Positions 17,127-24,987 of a stretch of 48,767 bases of DNA are shown piece after piece (the stretch's first letter is position 1; every line of letters starts with the position of its first letter). The notes under the pieces are model-generated. The model saw nothing but the letters and a program-made list of their open reading frames with translations, had not been told where the DNA came from and searched no databases. Made by a program: the position numbers and the translations under genes. The stretch lies in the IMG/VR virus record IMGVR_UViG_3300042863_000767, positions 1 to 48,767 of that record; one strand, written 5' to 3'. This stretch comes from a virus.

Positions 17127-18659
17127 TTATTTGTTCATCAATCTTGCAAATTTCTCTGCGATTGTCATACTTTCGTCTAATTTAATAGTTTTAGGTAATT
17201 CTACTTCTTTTGTTTCTGATAAATCATAAACACCATCCGTAATATCTTCAGCATGTCCTGATATTCCAGCTAATTTCATAACTGCTGCTTTATCACCAGA
17301 AAAACCAAGTTCATCATAACCATCTCCATAAGGATCTTTGTTTACACTTACTTTAACTCCTAGCTTTTTAGCTTGAGCTTTAAGATATTTGTATCCATCT
17401 TCTTCATCATCAGATGCCATTAAACCGCTTACAGATGCTTCAATAAGTGCTGCTTCAAAAGATAAACCTTCTTCAGTTACTTCGTCTGTTTCTTCTGCAG
17501 GTGCTGATACTTGTGGAATTACTTTAGCATTCATTTTTGCAGTTTCTTGTTCTAATTCTTGTTTAAATCCATCTATAACTTCTGCATCATCTTCTTTAAG
17601 TTGAGCTTGCTTTAATTGAATCTGTAAAAGTTTCACCTTTGCAGCTGCTTTAGTTTTCATATCTGCATCCTCAGGAAGTGCATCATACGCTTCTTTGGCT
17701 GTGGTTTTTGCAGTTTCTAATTTTTCAATTTCTGCATCCTTTGGATCAGTTTCTTCTTCACCTTCTTTTCCACCCTTAGGTTCAGTTTTATCTGCTGCTG
17801 GAGTTTTAGCTGCTGGAGTTTTAGCTGCTGGAGTTTTAGCTGCTGGAGTTTCTGCAGTTTGAACATCATCTGTTTGTTCTGCGGATTTATTTTTAATCGC
17901 TTCTTTGTCAATTGCATCTTGAGCCTCTTTGTCAGCTTTCTCTTTATCAGTTGGTCCTGCTTTAGCAGAATAATCTTTTAATGATTGTTCATCATCAGCA
18001 ACTCTATCTTCTAAAGTAGCAATTTTTAATTTAAGAGCTTTTGCTTCTTCACCTGATGCAGCTTTCATTACTATTTTAGCTGCAGCTAATTTTGATTTAC
18101 TTTTACCAACAGCAACTACTTTTGCTAAACCTTCATCATCCGCACTAAGTTGTGACATTCTATCGACAATAGCATCTACTTGATCTTTAAGTGCTAAATT
18201 TTTAGCTAAATTAGCTTGCTTAAGTACTTCTAATGCTTTAGGATTAGGATCTTCTTTTGAAGCTTCTTTTTTCTTAGCGAAATCAATTTCATTAATAGAT
18301 TGTTGAACAAGAGCTTTTTGGTACATTTTCATGTTCTTTTGGATTTTCATGAATTTGATAGGACTTTTAATAAAATCCAAAATACCTTCATTTAAATCAG
18401 AAACATTTAGTAATTGAAAAAGTTCTTCATATAATTCATTAATTTCAATTTCAACGCCTTCTCCGATTCTGTCTGATAATTCAATTAAATTATTAAGAAT
18501 TGAATCTACGTCTTTGGTTATTTCTGTTCTGATAGTATTTTCTTTATCTACAGATACCTTATCAATTGCAACATCAGTTTTCGTTGCATTAGAGTCATTT
18601 ACTTGACGGGTTACATTTACAAATTCTTCGTAAAGTTTTAATTTTGATTTTAGTTTCAT
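17127..18659 (-). CDS. Acidic coiled-coil repeat protein next to the capsid gene
   Basis: 510 residues; no family recognised. It opens MKLKSKLKLYEEFVN, similar in style to other head-cluster proteins, and is rich in Lys, Glu, Ala and Asp. Long helical segments (about residues 100-240 and 310-380) suggest coiled coils. A Pro/Ala/Lys linker of four AAKTP repeats lies near residues 270-290, followed by an acidic stretch. The C-terminal 100 residues form a compact domain (YKYLKAQAKKLGVKVSV, FSGDKAAVMKLAGISGH) and end in an amphipathic helix, MTIAEKFARLMNK. Its place just after major capsid, with its own GATATATAA motif, suggests a prohead core or internal head protein. Confidence 0.7.
   Translation of the reverse strand: MKLKSKLKLYEEFVNVTRQVNDSNATKTDVAIDKVSVDKENTIRTEITKDVDSILNNLIELSDRIGEGVEIEINELYEELFQLLNVSDLNEGILDFIKSPIKFMKIQKNMKMYQKALVQQSINEIDFAKKKEASKEDPNPKALEVLKQANLAKNLALKDQVDAIVDRMSQLSADDEGLAKVVAVGKSKSKLAAAKIVMKAASGEEAKALKLKIATLEDRVADDEQSLKDYSAKAGPTDKEKADKEAQDAIDKEAIKNKSAEQTDDVQTAETPAAKTPAAKTPAAKTPAADKTEPKGGKEGEEETDPKDAEIEKLETAKTTAKEAYDALPEDADMKTKAAAKVKLLQIQLKQAQLKEDDAEVIDGFKQELEQETAKMNAKVIPQVSAPAEETDEVTEEGLSFEAALIEASVSGLMASDDEEDGYKYLKAQAKKLGVKVSVNKDPYGDGYDELGFSGDKAAVMKLAGISGHAEDITDGVYDLSETKEVELPKTIKLDESMTIAEKFARLMNK
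17794..17851 (-). repeat. Four tandem 15-base repeats encoding AAKTP
   Basis: The plus-strand unit GCTGCTGGAGTTTTA occurs three times exactly from 17794 and a fourth time truncated after GTTT. It encodes a Pro/Ala/Lys-rich linker. Nearly identical DNA units suggest slippage and copy-number variation between relatives. Confidence 0.9.
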
Positions 18660-18698
18660 AATGTTTGTTTATTTTATAGTTTTAATTATGTTGTTAGA

Positions 18699-18707
18699 TT
18701 ATATATC
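18699..18707 (-). promoter_or_regulatory. Candidate late promoter GATATATAA after the capsid terminator
   Basis: Exact motif 40 bases upstream of the ATG at 18659 and downstream of the capsid terminator, so the next gene would be transcribed independently. Confidence 0.5.
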
Positions 18708-18737
18708 TGCCTTAATTTACAAAAGTTTAAAACAAAA

Positions 18738-18763
18738 AAAAGGTCATCCTAAGATGACCTTTT
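18738..18763 (-). terminator. Rho-independent terminator after major capsid
   Basis: On the minus strand AAAAGGTCATC pairs with GATGACCTTTT across a TTAG loop, with a run of T following. Perfect 11-bp stem, 24 bases after the capsid stop. Confidence 0.85.
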
Positions 18764-18786
18764 CATATAAATTATTCTAGTTCAGA

Positions 18787-20214
18787 TTACAATACTAAAC
18801 CTGTAACGTTGAATTTTTGGTATTGTGTACCTGGGTGGAATCCAGCTTCAACTAATGCATATCTAGATTTAACAGCTACTTTCGGAGCCATTGTTCCTTC
18901 TGCAATCATTTGAACTGATTCAGCCATTAAGTAAGGCATGAATACTAATCCAGCACCGTTACCATCACCTTTTCTACCAACTAATACTTGTTGAGTAGTA
19001 GTTTCCCACTCTAAGTTAGGGTCAGTATAGATGTTAACACCTGCAACAGATCCTAATGGGTAGATAGCACCAGCAACTTGGTTGAAAGTGTTAGCCATTG
19101 GATTTGGTACGAAACCTGCAATTGATTGTAAAGCTGAAGCAACTTTTGCTCCTACAACTGCGAAGTTACCAGCACCTCTTCTTCCTCTGTTTGCGATTAA
19201 GTTCGCAGCAGCAAGAATGTTAGTTAAGATTCTTCTGTTAACATCACCGTAAGTGTTACCACCGTCTGTGTAAACTAAAGCAAGAGTTGGAAGACCTGTT
19301 TCAGCGATCGATCTCATTTTAGCTAAGATGTGGTTGTTAATAGATTGAGTTAATTCGTTAGTTAAAACTGCTTCTACTTGAGCAACAGCATCTACACCGA
19401 ATTGTTTTAAATCTTGTACTTGCTCTCTAGTAACTGCAGCAGCAACTTGGAAAGTTTCAGCAGCAACTGATTTAGAGAATAAAGAAAGACCCATTACTTT
19501 ATCAGCAGTTCTTTCACCAACTTCTCTCGCCATTGGACGTCCGTCAGCAGCAGCTCCAGAGAATCCTGGGATATGATCTTCTAATGCAGCAACTAATTCT
19601 ACATCTAATTGAGCTGTAGTTTTAGAAGTTGCAGCAGCTAAATCAGCAGCTACGTTAGCAGCTTCTAAGTCACCTACTACTTTGAAGATTGATTTACCAT
19701 CAATTCTAGAAGCACCTACGAATACGTATTCAGCGTTTGTTCCACCTACAGCAGGAATAGTAACTGCACCTGCGTGAGCTAAAGCCGCTTTAATGTAAGT
19801 TGGAGCAGTTCCGCCTAATGCGATTGTACCACCTTCGTAAGTAAAGTCTAAGTAAGACAATAATCCCATTGGACCAGCCATTGGTACTACTGGTACTAAG
19901 TCTAAACCGATAGTTTGAGCAGCAACTTGCATTGCTAAAGGTAATAACGTTGGTGATTTATCACCAGAACCGTTAGTTCCTACATTTGCACCTTGTCCAA
20001 TTTGAGAAGGAAAAGATACTGCACCCATACCTGTTAAGTTCATTGGGCCAGGGTTGTTAGATAAAGACATGATGTTCGCGTCTTCATAAAGTTTGTGGTT
20101 GTGACAGTAAGTCGACATCCAAGCTAATTTGCTAGATTCGTTGATACCTGTAGCTTCCGAGATAATCGGTGCCCATGTATTCTTGATCTCAGCTTCATTT
20201 AATAAATTTGCCAT
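18787..20214 (-). CDS. 23: Major capsid protein, gp23-like
   Basis: 475 residues (T4 gp23 is 521). It forms the hexamers of the head shell. The N-terminus has ESSKLAWMSTYCHNHKLYEDANIMS, and later come PVVPMAGPMGLLSYLDFTYEGG, GRPMAREVGERTADKVMGLSLFSKSV and the C-terminal YALVEAGFHPGTQYQKFNVTGL, all in gp23-family order. Possible prohead-protease sites of the [LI]-x-E type occur at LLNE (residues 4-7) and IISE (17-20), earlier than the T4 site, so any propeptide would be short. It follows the protease-scaffold gene and has its own promoter motif and a strong terminator, consistent with very high late expression. Confidence 0.93.
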   Translation of the reverse strand: MANLLNEAEIKNTWAPIISEATGINESSKLAWMSTYCHNHKLYEDANIMSLSNNPGPMNLTGMGAVSFPSQIGQGANVGTNGSGDKSPTLLPLAMQVAAQTIGLDLVPVVPMAGPMGLLSYLDFTYEGGTIALGGTAPTYIKAALAHAGAVTIPAVGGTNAEYVFVGASRIDGKSIFKVVGDLEAANVAADLAAATSKTTAQLDVELVAALEDHIPGFSGAAADGRPMAREVGERTADKVMGLSLFSKSVAAETFQVAAAVTREQVQDLKQFGVDAVAQVEAVLTNELTQSINNHILAKMRSIAETGLPTLALVYTDGGNTYGDVNRRILTNILAAANLIANRGRRGAGNFAVVGAKVASALQSIAGFVPNPMANTFNQVAGAIYPLGSVAGVNIYTDPNLEWETTTQQVLVGRKGDGNGAGLVFMPYLMAESVQMIAEGTMAPKVAVKSRYALVEAGFHPGTQYQKFNVTGLVL

Positions 20215-20312
20215 TTTTAATGATCGTTTTTTTTTGTTTGTTTAATTGTTTAGTTAAAAACTCGACATTCAATGGGTTTTCTGCTTCTGTCACCCTTATC
20301 GTCGATTGTTAA

Positions 20313-20321
20313 TTATATATC
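20313..20321 (-). promoter_or_regulatory. Candidate late promoter GATATATAA before major capsid
   Basis: Exact motif 99 bases upstream of the capsid ATG, in a 121-base intergenic region; this gives the longest leader among the structural genes apart from any processing. Confidence 0.5.
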
Positions 20322-20335
20322 CGTGTTCTTTTTGA

Positions 20336-21694
20336 TTATTTGTTAAATCTCTGTTTGAACGCTTCTGCCATACCAGTCATATCATATCCTAGTGTTGATT
20401 TAGGCTCTTCAGTTTTTGATTCAGTAACCATTGCAACTTTCTCCATTTCAACTTTAGTATCTCTTAGATCTCTAGTTTGCCAGAAATTAGCAACTTGGTA
20501 TTCAGTGTTCAATGTGTGGTATTTTGCTTGAGCAATGATTTGATTTTGTTTAGCTTCAGATAAATTAGTCCATGCTTCTGTGTATTCAGTTGGCATAAGA
20601 GCAATAAATGTAGGTTGTGCACCTGCGCTTTCAACAATAAGTTGAGCATTGTTCATTAATGATACGATTTCTGATTCAGTCATAAAACCTCTTTTAGAAA
20701 CTGTGCTTCTAACTTCTGATTTTGCAGATTCAGTTAATGCGTTGTATTTTTCTCTTGTAGTAGAAGAAACAACTCTAAAGAAAGATGGTGATTCATTTTC
20801 TTTTTTAGTTGCGCTTTCAACTAATGCATCTAATTTAGAAGAGATTTCATTTTTGTAAGCTTCTAAAGGATCTAATGCACCTTCTTCACCTTCTGCTTCT
20901 TCTTCACCTTCACCTGGTTCAGCTGCGTCAACTTTGTCTTTAACTTCAGCGTCAGATGTTTTAGCATTAGATTCTAAATCTTCTGCATCTTTTCCAACTT
21001 TTTCAGCATCTTTAGATACATCGCCTTCTTTTGAATTATCTCCGGCTTCAACTTCTTCACCTTCGATTTCTTCAACGTCTTTACCAGCGTTTTCGCCATC
21101 TTTAGCTACTGCACCTTCTTCTGAATTATCACCGATGTTTTCGATTTCGTCAGTTTCTTCTGCTTCGTCAGCATCTTTAGCAGGTGCATCTTCTTCAGTA
21201 ATAACTGTTTCGTTTAATGATTCTGCAATGTATTCTGCATATTCAGAAACTGATTGTAAGTTTTCTTTTAAGTATTCAACGTACTCTAATAAAGTAGAGT
21301 GTGATGTAGCACCTTCGTTATGAGCTTCAGCTAAATAATTAGCGAAATCTTTAACTTTAGAAACTGCTTCAGCAACGTGCTCTGTATAAGAGATACCTTG
21401 ATCTAATTTTTCAGCTAACGATTCTGAGTAAGCAATACCTTGATCTGCTTTTTCAGCAACGTGCTCTGAATATTGAATAGATTCATCTAATTTAGTTGCA
21501 ACGTATTCAACGTAGTCTGTTAATTTATTAACGGTTTCTACAATGTGGTTATTGTGTTCTTTTAGATTGTCTACCGTGTTGTCTTCCGAAACCTCAGCAT
21601 TTTTGGCTTCCATAGACTCTTTTAATGTCTTGATTTCATTCGCTAAATACTCAGAGTATCTATTGAAATCTTCAGATTTTACAAATTCTGCCAT
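20336..21694 (-). CDS. Scaffold/prohead core product from a probable internal start
   Basis: In-frame ATG at 21694, residue 209 of the fusion. The preceding bases AAAAGAAAATAAAAAC are A-rich, like leaders of other genes here. Initiation would give a 452-residue acidic coiled-coil protein without protease. The lambda C/Nu3 pair uses the same trick. This is an inference; no expression evidence is available from sequence. Confidence 0.5.
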   Translation of the reverse strand: MAEFVKSEDFNRYSEYLANEIKTLKESMEAKNAEVSEDNTVDNLKEHNNHIVETVNKLTDYVEYVATKLDESIQYSEHVAEKADQGIAYSESLAEKLDQGISYTEHVAEAVSKVKDFANYLAEAHNEGATSHSTLLEYVEYLKENLQSVSEYAEYIAESLNETVITEEDAPAKDADEAEETDEIENIGDNSEEGAVAKDGENAGKDVEEIEGEEVEAGDNSKEGDVSKDAEKVGKDAEDLESNAKTSDAEVKDKVDAAEPGEGEEEAEGEEGALDPLEAYKNEISSKLDALVESATKKENESPSFFRVVSSTTREKYNALTESAKSEVRSTVSKRGFMTESEIVSLMNNAQLIVESAGAQPTFIALMPTEYTEAWTNLSEAKQNQIIAQAKYHTLNTEYQVANFWQTRDLRDTKVEMEKVAMVTESKTEEPKSTLGYDMTGMAEAFKQRFNK

Positions 21695-22318
21695 GTTTTT
21701 ATTTTCTTTTATTTGTGTTTGTGTGTTTTCGATTGTGTTGATAGTTTCTAATGAAGTTTCAGAAGATCTGTTAATTTCATAAATAGAAATTAAACCATCA
21801 TTACTATATCCAAATGCTTCATTAACTCTCTTTAACTCAGCGTTTTCAAAACCTGGGTCAGCAACTAAATCATATGTGAATAATTGTTTGATCTTTACAG
21901 TACCATTAGATTCAACGGCACCAGCAGCTCTAGAAGAAATTTGTAATGGAACACCTGCATCAACTAAAGCCTTAGCTTGTCTACCTGCATCAGTATCCAA
22001 TAATTTAATTCTACCTCTAACTTCTTTACTAGCTTTGTCATATGTTAATTCTTCAATGATGTGTGACACATTTTTTAAAGAAATATCAAATTGAGCAGGA
22101 TGATCTAGTTCTCCTAAAAGTTTACTAGCTTTAATTTTAGCTTGTAATGCTTCAATTTGTGGAATATATTCCGATTCTGTATAGATACGGTTATTTCTAT
22201 TTTTTTGATCGATTTGACCAAAAACTCCTTCGAGGATGTATTCTTTATTATCTGAAGTTTTAACGCTCAGTGTAGAAGAAGACATTTCGACGATTAATAA
22301 ATCGTTAGTATTGTTCAT
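20336..22318 (-). CDS. Prohead protease (gp21-like) fused to scaffold/core protein (gp22-like)
   Basis: 660 residues in one frame. Residues 1 to about 175 are a T4 gp21-type serine protease domain with YILEGVFGQIDQKNRNNRIY, catalytic-type His in GELDHPAQ (His73) and Ser in LQISSRAAG (Ser128/129), ending in a FTYDLVADPGF strand. After a Ser/Thr-rich linker, residue 209 is a Met that begins a 452-residue acidic helical region: five 14-residue repeats, a long Glu/Asp stretch with two GDNS-x-EG repeats, and a helical C-terminus. In T4 the protease and scaffold are separate genes. Here the scaffold may be made as a fusion, from an internal start, or both. Confidence 0.82.
   Translation of the reverse strand: MNNTNDLLIVEMSSSTLSVKTSDNKEYILEGVFGQIDQKNRNNRIYTESEYIPQIEALQAKIKASKLLGELDHPAQFDISLKNVSHIIEELTYDKASKEVRGRIKLLDTDAGRQAKALVDAGVPLQISSRAAGAVESNGTVKIKQLFTYDLVADPGFENAELKRVNEAFGYSNDGLISIYEINRSSETSLETINTIENTQTQIKENKNMAEFVKSEDFNRYSEYLANEIKTLKESMEAKNAEVSEDNTVDNLKEHNNHIVETVNKLTDYVEYVATKLDESIQYSEHVAEKADQGIAYSESLAEKLDQGISYTEHVAEAVSKVKDFANYLAEAHNEGATSHSTLLEYVEYLKENLQSVSEYAEYIAESLNETVITEEDAPAKDADEAEETDEIENIGDNSEEGAVAKDGENAGKDVEEIEGEEVEAGDNSKEGDVSKDAEKVGKDAEDLESNAKTSDAEVKDKVDAAEPGEGEEEAEGEEGALDPLEAYKNEISSKLDALVESATKKENESPSFFRVVSSTTREKYNALTESAKSEVRSTVSKRGFMTESEIVSLMNNAQLIVESAGAQPTFIALMPTEYTEAWTNLSEAKQNQIIAQAKYHTLNTEYQVANFWQTRDLRDTKVEMEKVAMVTESKTEEPKSTLGYDMTGMAEAFKQRFNK
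21305..21514 (-). repeat. Five 14-residue (42-base) repeats in the scaffold region
   Basis: Consecutive units begin with an aromatic residue (Y, Y, Y, Y, F) and follow the pattern Y-x-E-x-[VL]-AE-[KA]-x-D-x-[GS]-I, such as YSEHVAEKADQGIA and YSESLAEKLDQGIS. Two heptads per unit imply a regular coiled coil, suited to a scaffold core. Confidence 0.8.
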
Positions 22319-22341
22319 AGTATTTTATTTTTCTATTTTTA

Positions 22342-22350
22342 ATATATATC
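22342..22350 (-). promoter_or_regulatory. Variant late-promoter motif GATATATAT before the protease-scaffold gene
   Basis: GATATATATT, one base different from the consensus, 24 bases upstream of the ATG at 22318. Confidence 0.35.
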
Positions 22351-22374
22351 ATACTTTATTATTGAAATATCTTA

Positions 22375-22716
22375 TTATAACCCAGCAAGAGGATCTTCAG
22401 CGTCTCCACCTTCTTCTTTACCTGATTCTTTTTCTTTCTCTTTCTCAGCTTCTAAGTCTTCTGCAGCTTTATCGTTATATATTTTAACTAACTGGTCAAT
22501 CTCACCTTCACCAAAAGCATTCTCTCCGTATTCATCATAGAAGTACTGTTTAAACTCTTCATCTGTGATAGAGGCAGAAATAGCTCCTAAAATTTCAGCT
22601 GCTTTTATAGTAGAACCTGAATCTAAATCGATATCATCGATAACTACTTGTGAATCTTCTCCAGCTCTTAAAGCGTCTTCTGTTAAGAAGTCTTCAAATG
22701 TTTTAATAATTTTCAT
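22375..22716 (-). CDS. Small acidic prohead-core-like protein
   Basis: 113 residues, strongly acidic, opening MKIIKTFEDFLTEDALRAGE and ending in a Glu/Lys-rich tail with EDPLAGL. It lies between portal and protease-scaffold, where T4 has the small core genes 67 and 68. The FLTE in the N-terminus fits the prohead-protease consensus ([LI]-x-E), so it may be processed during maturation. Assignment is by position, size and charge. A GATATATAA motif ends 3 bases before its ATG, an unusually tight arrangement. Confidence 0.65.
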   Translation of the reverse strand: MKIIKTFEDFLTEDALRAGEDSQVVIDDIDLDSGSTIKAAEILGAISASITDEEFKQYFYDEYGENAFGEGEIDQLVKIYNDKAAEDLEAEKEKEKESGKEEGGDAEDPLAGL

Positions 22717-22719
22717 AAT

Positions 22720-22728
22720 TTATATATC
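22720..22728 (-). promoter_or_regulatory. GATATATAA motif 3 bases before a start codon
   Basis: Exact motif, but too close to the ATG at 22716 for a normal leader. Transcription from it would begin at or inside the coding region, so it may serve the downstream protease-scaffold gene or give a leaderless mRNA. Confidence 0.35.
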
Positions 22729-22744
22729 TTTTTTCGTGAATAAT

Positions 22745-24337
22745 TTACATTGCGAATGGATCTTCAGCTTCTGGCTCTTGTGCCGTTGTTTTCTTTAACT
22801 TAGATTTAGCAGCTTCGTTACCTCTAATTTCATCATCACTTAGTTTAAGATATTTCTTAACTAGGTATTCTTGATCAAAGTAGTATTCTTCTTCCATTGT
22901 TTCTTGATTGGTTGTCATTAAACTATCTCTCATAGTACCAATGAATTCTAGTCGTTTTTCCATCAATTCCATGTCTTTTAATTCTGAGAACACATTCTCT
23001 TCATTAAATCTTAGGGCAACTTGTGTTTTAAATTGTGGATCATTTGTAAATTCTGGGTATTTAAGACACATTTGAATAAATAATGGCTTAGATAAAATTT
23101 CCATAAAGATTGATCTTAAACGTTTGATAAATTTACCAAATTTAATCTCATCTCTAATCATACCATCTGCTGCTAAATTAAAATCTCCACCACCATCTTC
23201 ATATAAGAATCTTGAGTAAGGAATTTTTGAAACGTGTTTTAATTTATCTGAGAAGTATTTAAGTGCTTCTGTATCTGAAAGATCTGGTCCTTCACTGTTT
23301 AATGTTTCAATTTCTGGTGATTCACCATCTTTAGAAGGCAACCAATACTCTTTACTAAATTGTAACATTGGTTTACCATCTGTTGCTAATGTACCTGATT
23401 CCCAATCAAAATCTACTGATTCTTTATAAGAATTCATTAATTGAGAAAGTGATTGTTTTGCTCTGGTCTTAGATTTACCACCAACAGGTATAACGAATTT
23501 CATTCTAAAAGATGCATTGGTAACAGCCCAAATAACTCTGGTATGTTCCATGATTCTTAATAGGTTAAATGCTCTTGTTAATCTTTCGATGTAAGAAACT
23601 CTTGATGCTGTAGTTATCGAAGAGTATGAAATGTATATAATCTGAGAATCGTATAATTTACGTTCTCTAATTGGATCATCTTTGTATTGTACCCAAACTT
23701 TTTTACCATCATCGTGGTTATAACCTGGGATAAGTGTGATAGGATCTAATTCTTTAAATCCAATAACTTCTTTTTGGTCTGGTGAATAAATGATCTCAAA
23801 TGCCAAATATCCATCAATTAAGAATTTTCTAAAGAAGTACCATGCTGATTGATCAGAGTTAAATCCAAAGTAATGATAGATTTGTCTAAAATATTTATTA
23901 AGATCCTTGTCAACATCCTCAGATATATCAATACCTAAAATTTCAGGATAACAGAAAAAGTTTTTTTCATCATATACAATAGTCTCATCACAAAGAATAT
24001 CTAGAATATCTTCAATCTCATCGTTAAGTGAAAATCTTCTAAGTTCTTCTCTTTTGCTTTCATATGATTTATCAAAAAATGGAATATTAGATCTTAAATT
24101 AATGTCGGTCATTGACATTGCAGCAAATGCTCCATATATGTCATCATTGTCTAGACCAAACGGGTTCATTTGACCATAACCAATTTCAGCTTCCATTGGT
24201 CCAATTGCTTGTGATTGTCTTAAGACTAAATCATCATAGCGCATACCAAACGAAGACAATGACTTTAAAGCATTTGAAATGCTAAAAGGTCTTGATCCAT
24301 TACTTAATGGTCCGTTTCTATCGTTAAATCCTGCCAT
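22745..24337 (-). CDS. 20: Portal protein, gp20-like
   Basis: 530 residues, matching T4 gp20 (524). It forms the dodecameric ring at the special vertex for prohead initiation, packaging and tail attachment. Recognisable family text includes DEIEDILDILCDETIVYDE, the KFLIDGYLAFEIIYSPDQKEVIGFKELDP strand block, an RAFNLLRIMEHTRVIWAVTNA helix with RMKFVIPVGG, LSQLMNSYKESVDFDWESGTL and the tail loop KYFSDKLKHVSKIPYSRFLYED. It is transcribed before the core, protease and capsid genes, the T4 order 20-67-21-22-23. Its ATG lies 24 bases after a GATATATAA motif. Confidence 0.92.
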   Translation of the reverse strand: MAGFNDRNGPLSNGSRPFSISNALKSLSSFGMRYDDLVLRQSQAIGPMEAEIGYGQMNPFGLDNDDIYGAFAAMSMTDINLRSNIPFFDKSYESKREELRRFSLNDEIEDILDILCDETIVYDEKNFFCYPEILGIDISEDVDKDLNKYFRQIYHYFGFNSDQSAWYFFRKFLIDGYLAFEIIYSPDQKEVIGFKELDPITLIPGYNHDDGKKVWVQYKDDPIRERKLYDSQIIYISYSSITTASRVSYIERLTRAFNLLRIMEHTRVIWAVTNASFRMKFVIPVGGKSKTRAKQSLSQLMNSYKESVDFDWESGTLATDGKPMLQFSKEYWLPSKDGESPEIETLNSEGPDLSDTEALKYFSDKLKHVSKIPYSRFLYEDGGGDFNLAADGMIRDEIKFGKFIKRLRSIFMEILSKPLFIQMCLKYPEFTNDPQFKTQVALRFNEENVFSELKDMELMEKRLEFIGTMRDSLMTTNQETMEEEYYFDQEYLVKKYLKLSDDEIRGNEAAKSKLKKTTAQEPEAEDPFAM

Positions 24338-24360
24338 ACTATTATATTATTATGTTCTGT

Positions 24361-24369
24361 TTATATATC
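24361..24369 (-). promoter_or_regulatory. Candidate late promoter GATATATAA overlapping an upstream stop codon
   Basis: The motif spells the final Asp-Ile-stop codons of the gene before portal and lies 24 bases before the portal ATG. Confidence 0.5.
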
Positions 24370-24987
24370 TTTTCTTTTTGAACGCGTTTTTAAGTGCTCT
24401 TGAAACGCTCTCTTTACTTCATTAATTCCAATACCATTAAGGTCTTGAAAATCACAAAGTGCTATTTTAGCCCAACTTTCATATGAAACTACTTGTTGAT
24501 TCTTTTTTAATTGTGGTACATATTGTCTAATCGCATAATCAAATCCAAATTGAACTAAAAACTTTTTAACATCTTTATAAATCAATTTAATTTGACCCTG
24601 TGTTAATGCATTATTTTCTTTTGATTTTCCATTTTGAGTTTTAATTTGACCTTCCATTCTGTCATATATCATATCCAAAAGATCCTCTTTAAATTGTACT
24701 GGCAAAAGATTTAAATTAATACCAACATCTGTGCCACTATCATGTGGTTCAAGAGCCAATACCACTGGATTTTTATCCCACCATTCTAGTGTTTTAATAT
24801 TTAGAGGTTTTTCATATCTAAATACATGGATCATGCCTGTTTTAAATGGTCTACTAAGTTTAGCAACTGTATTATCTCTAATAGATTTTGAAGCTTTTGT
24901 AAACCAATCTTCAGCAGCTTTCCGTGCTTTGATTTTACCTCCAGCTTCTTTACTTAATTTTTTAATATCTTGCTTTATCTTACCCAT
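24361..24987 (-). CDS. Possible DNA end-protector, gp2-like
   Basis: 208 residues. The core reads GMIHVFRYEKPLNIKTLEWWDKNP, then VVLALEP and GINLNLLPVQFKEDLLDMIYD. This resembles a family annotated as DNA end protector (gp2) in T4-like marine phages, from memory. In T4 genes 2 and 4 are neighbours, and here a gp4-like nuclease-fold gene overlaps the start, which supports the idea. The N- and C-termini are strongly basic, in keeping with binding DNA ends in the filled head. T4 gp2 is longer (274), so the call stays tentative. Confidence 0.45.
   Translation of the reverse strand: MGKIKQDIKKLSKEAGGKIKARKAAEDWFTKASKSIRDNTVAKLSRPFKTGMIHVFRYEKPLNIKTLEWWDKNPVVLALEPHDSGTDVGINLNLLPVQFKEDLLDMIYDRMEGQIKTQNGKSKENNALTQGQIKLIYKDVKKFLVQFGFDYAIRQYVPQLKKNQQVVSYESWAKIALCDFQDLNGIGINEVKRAFQEHLKTRSKRKDI

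Noticed and set aside
17794-17851. Short tandem repeats considered as a CRISPR-like array
   Set aside because: Units are 15 bases, contiguous, without spacers, and in frame within a coding gene.
20934-21323. Plus-strand Ser-rich frame opposite the scaffold
   Set aside because: Its Ser/Ala bias is the complement of Glu/Asp codons in the acidic scaffold region; no leader or neighbour supports it.
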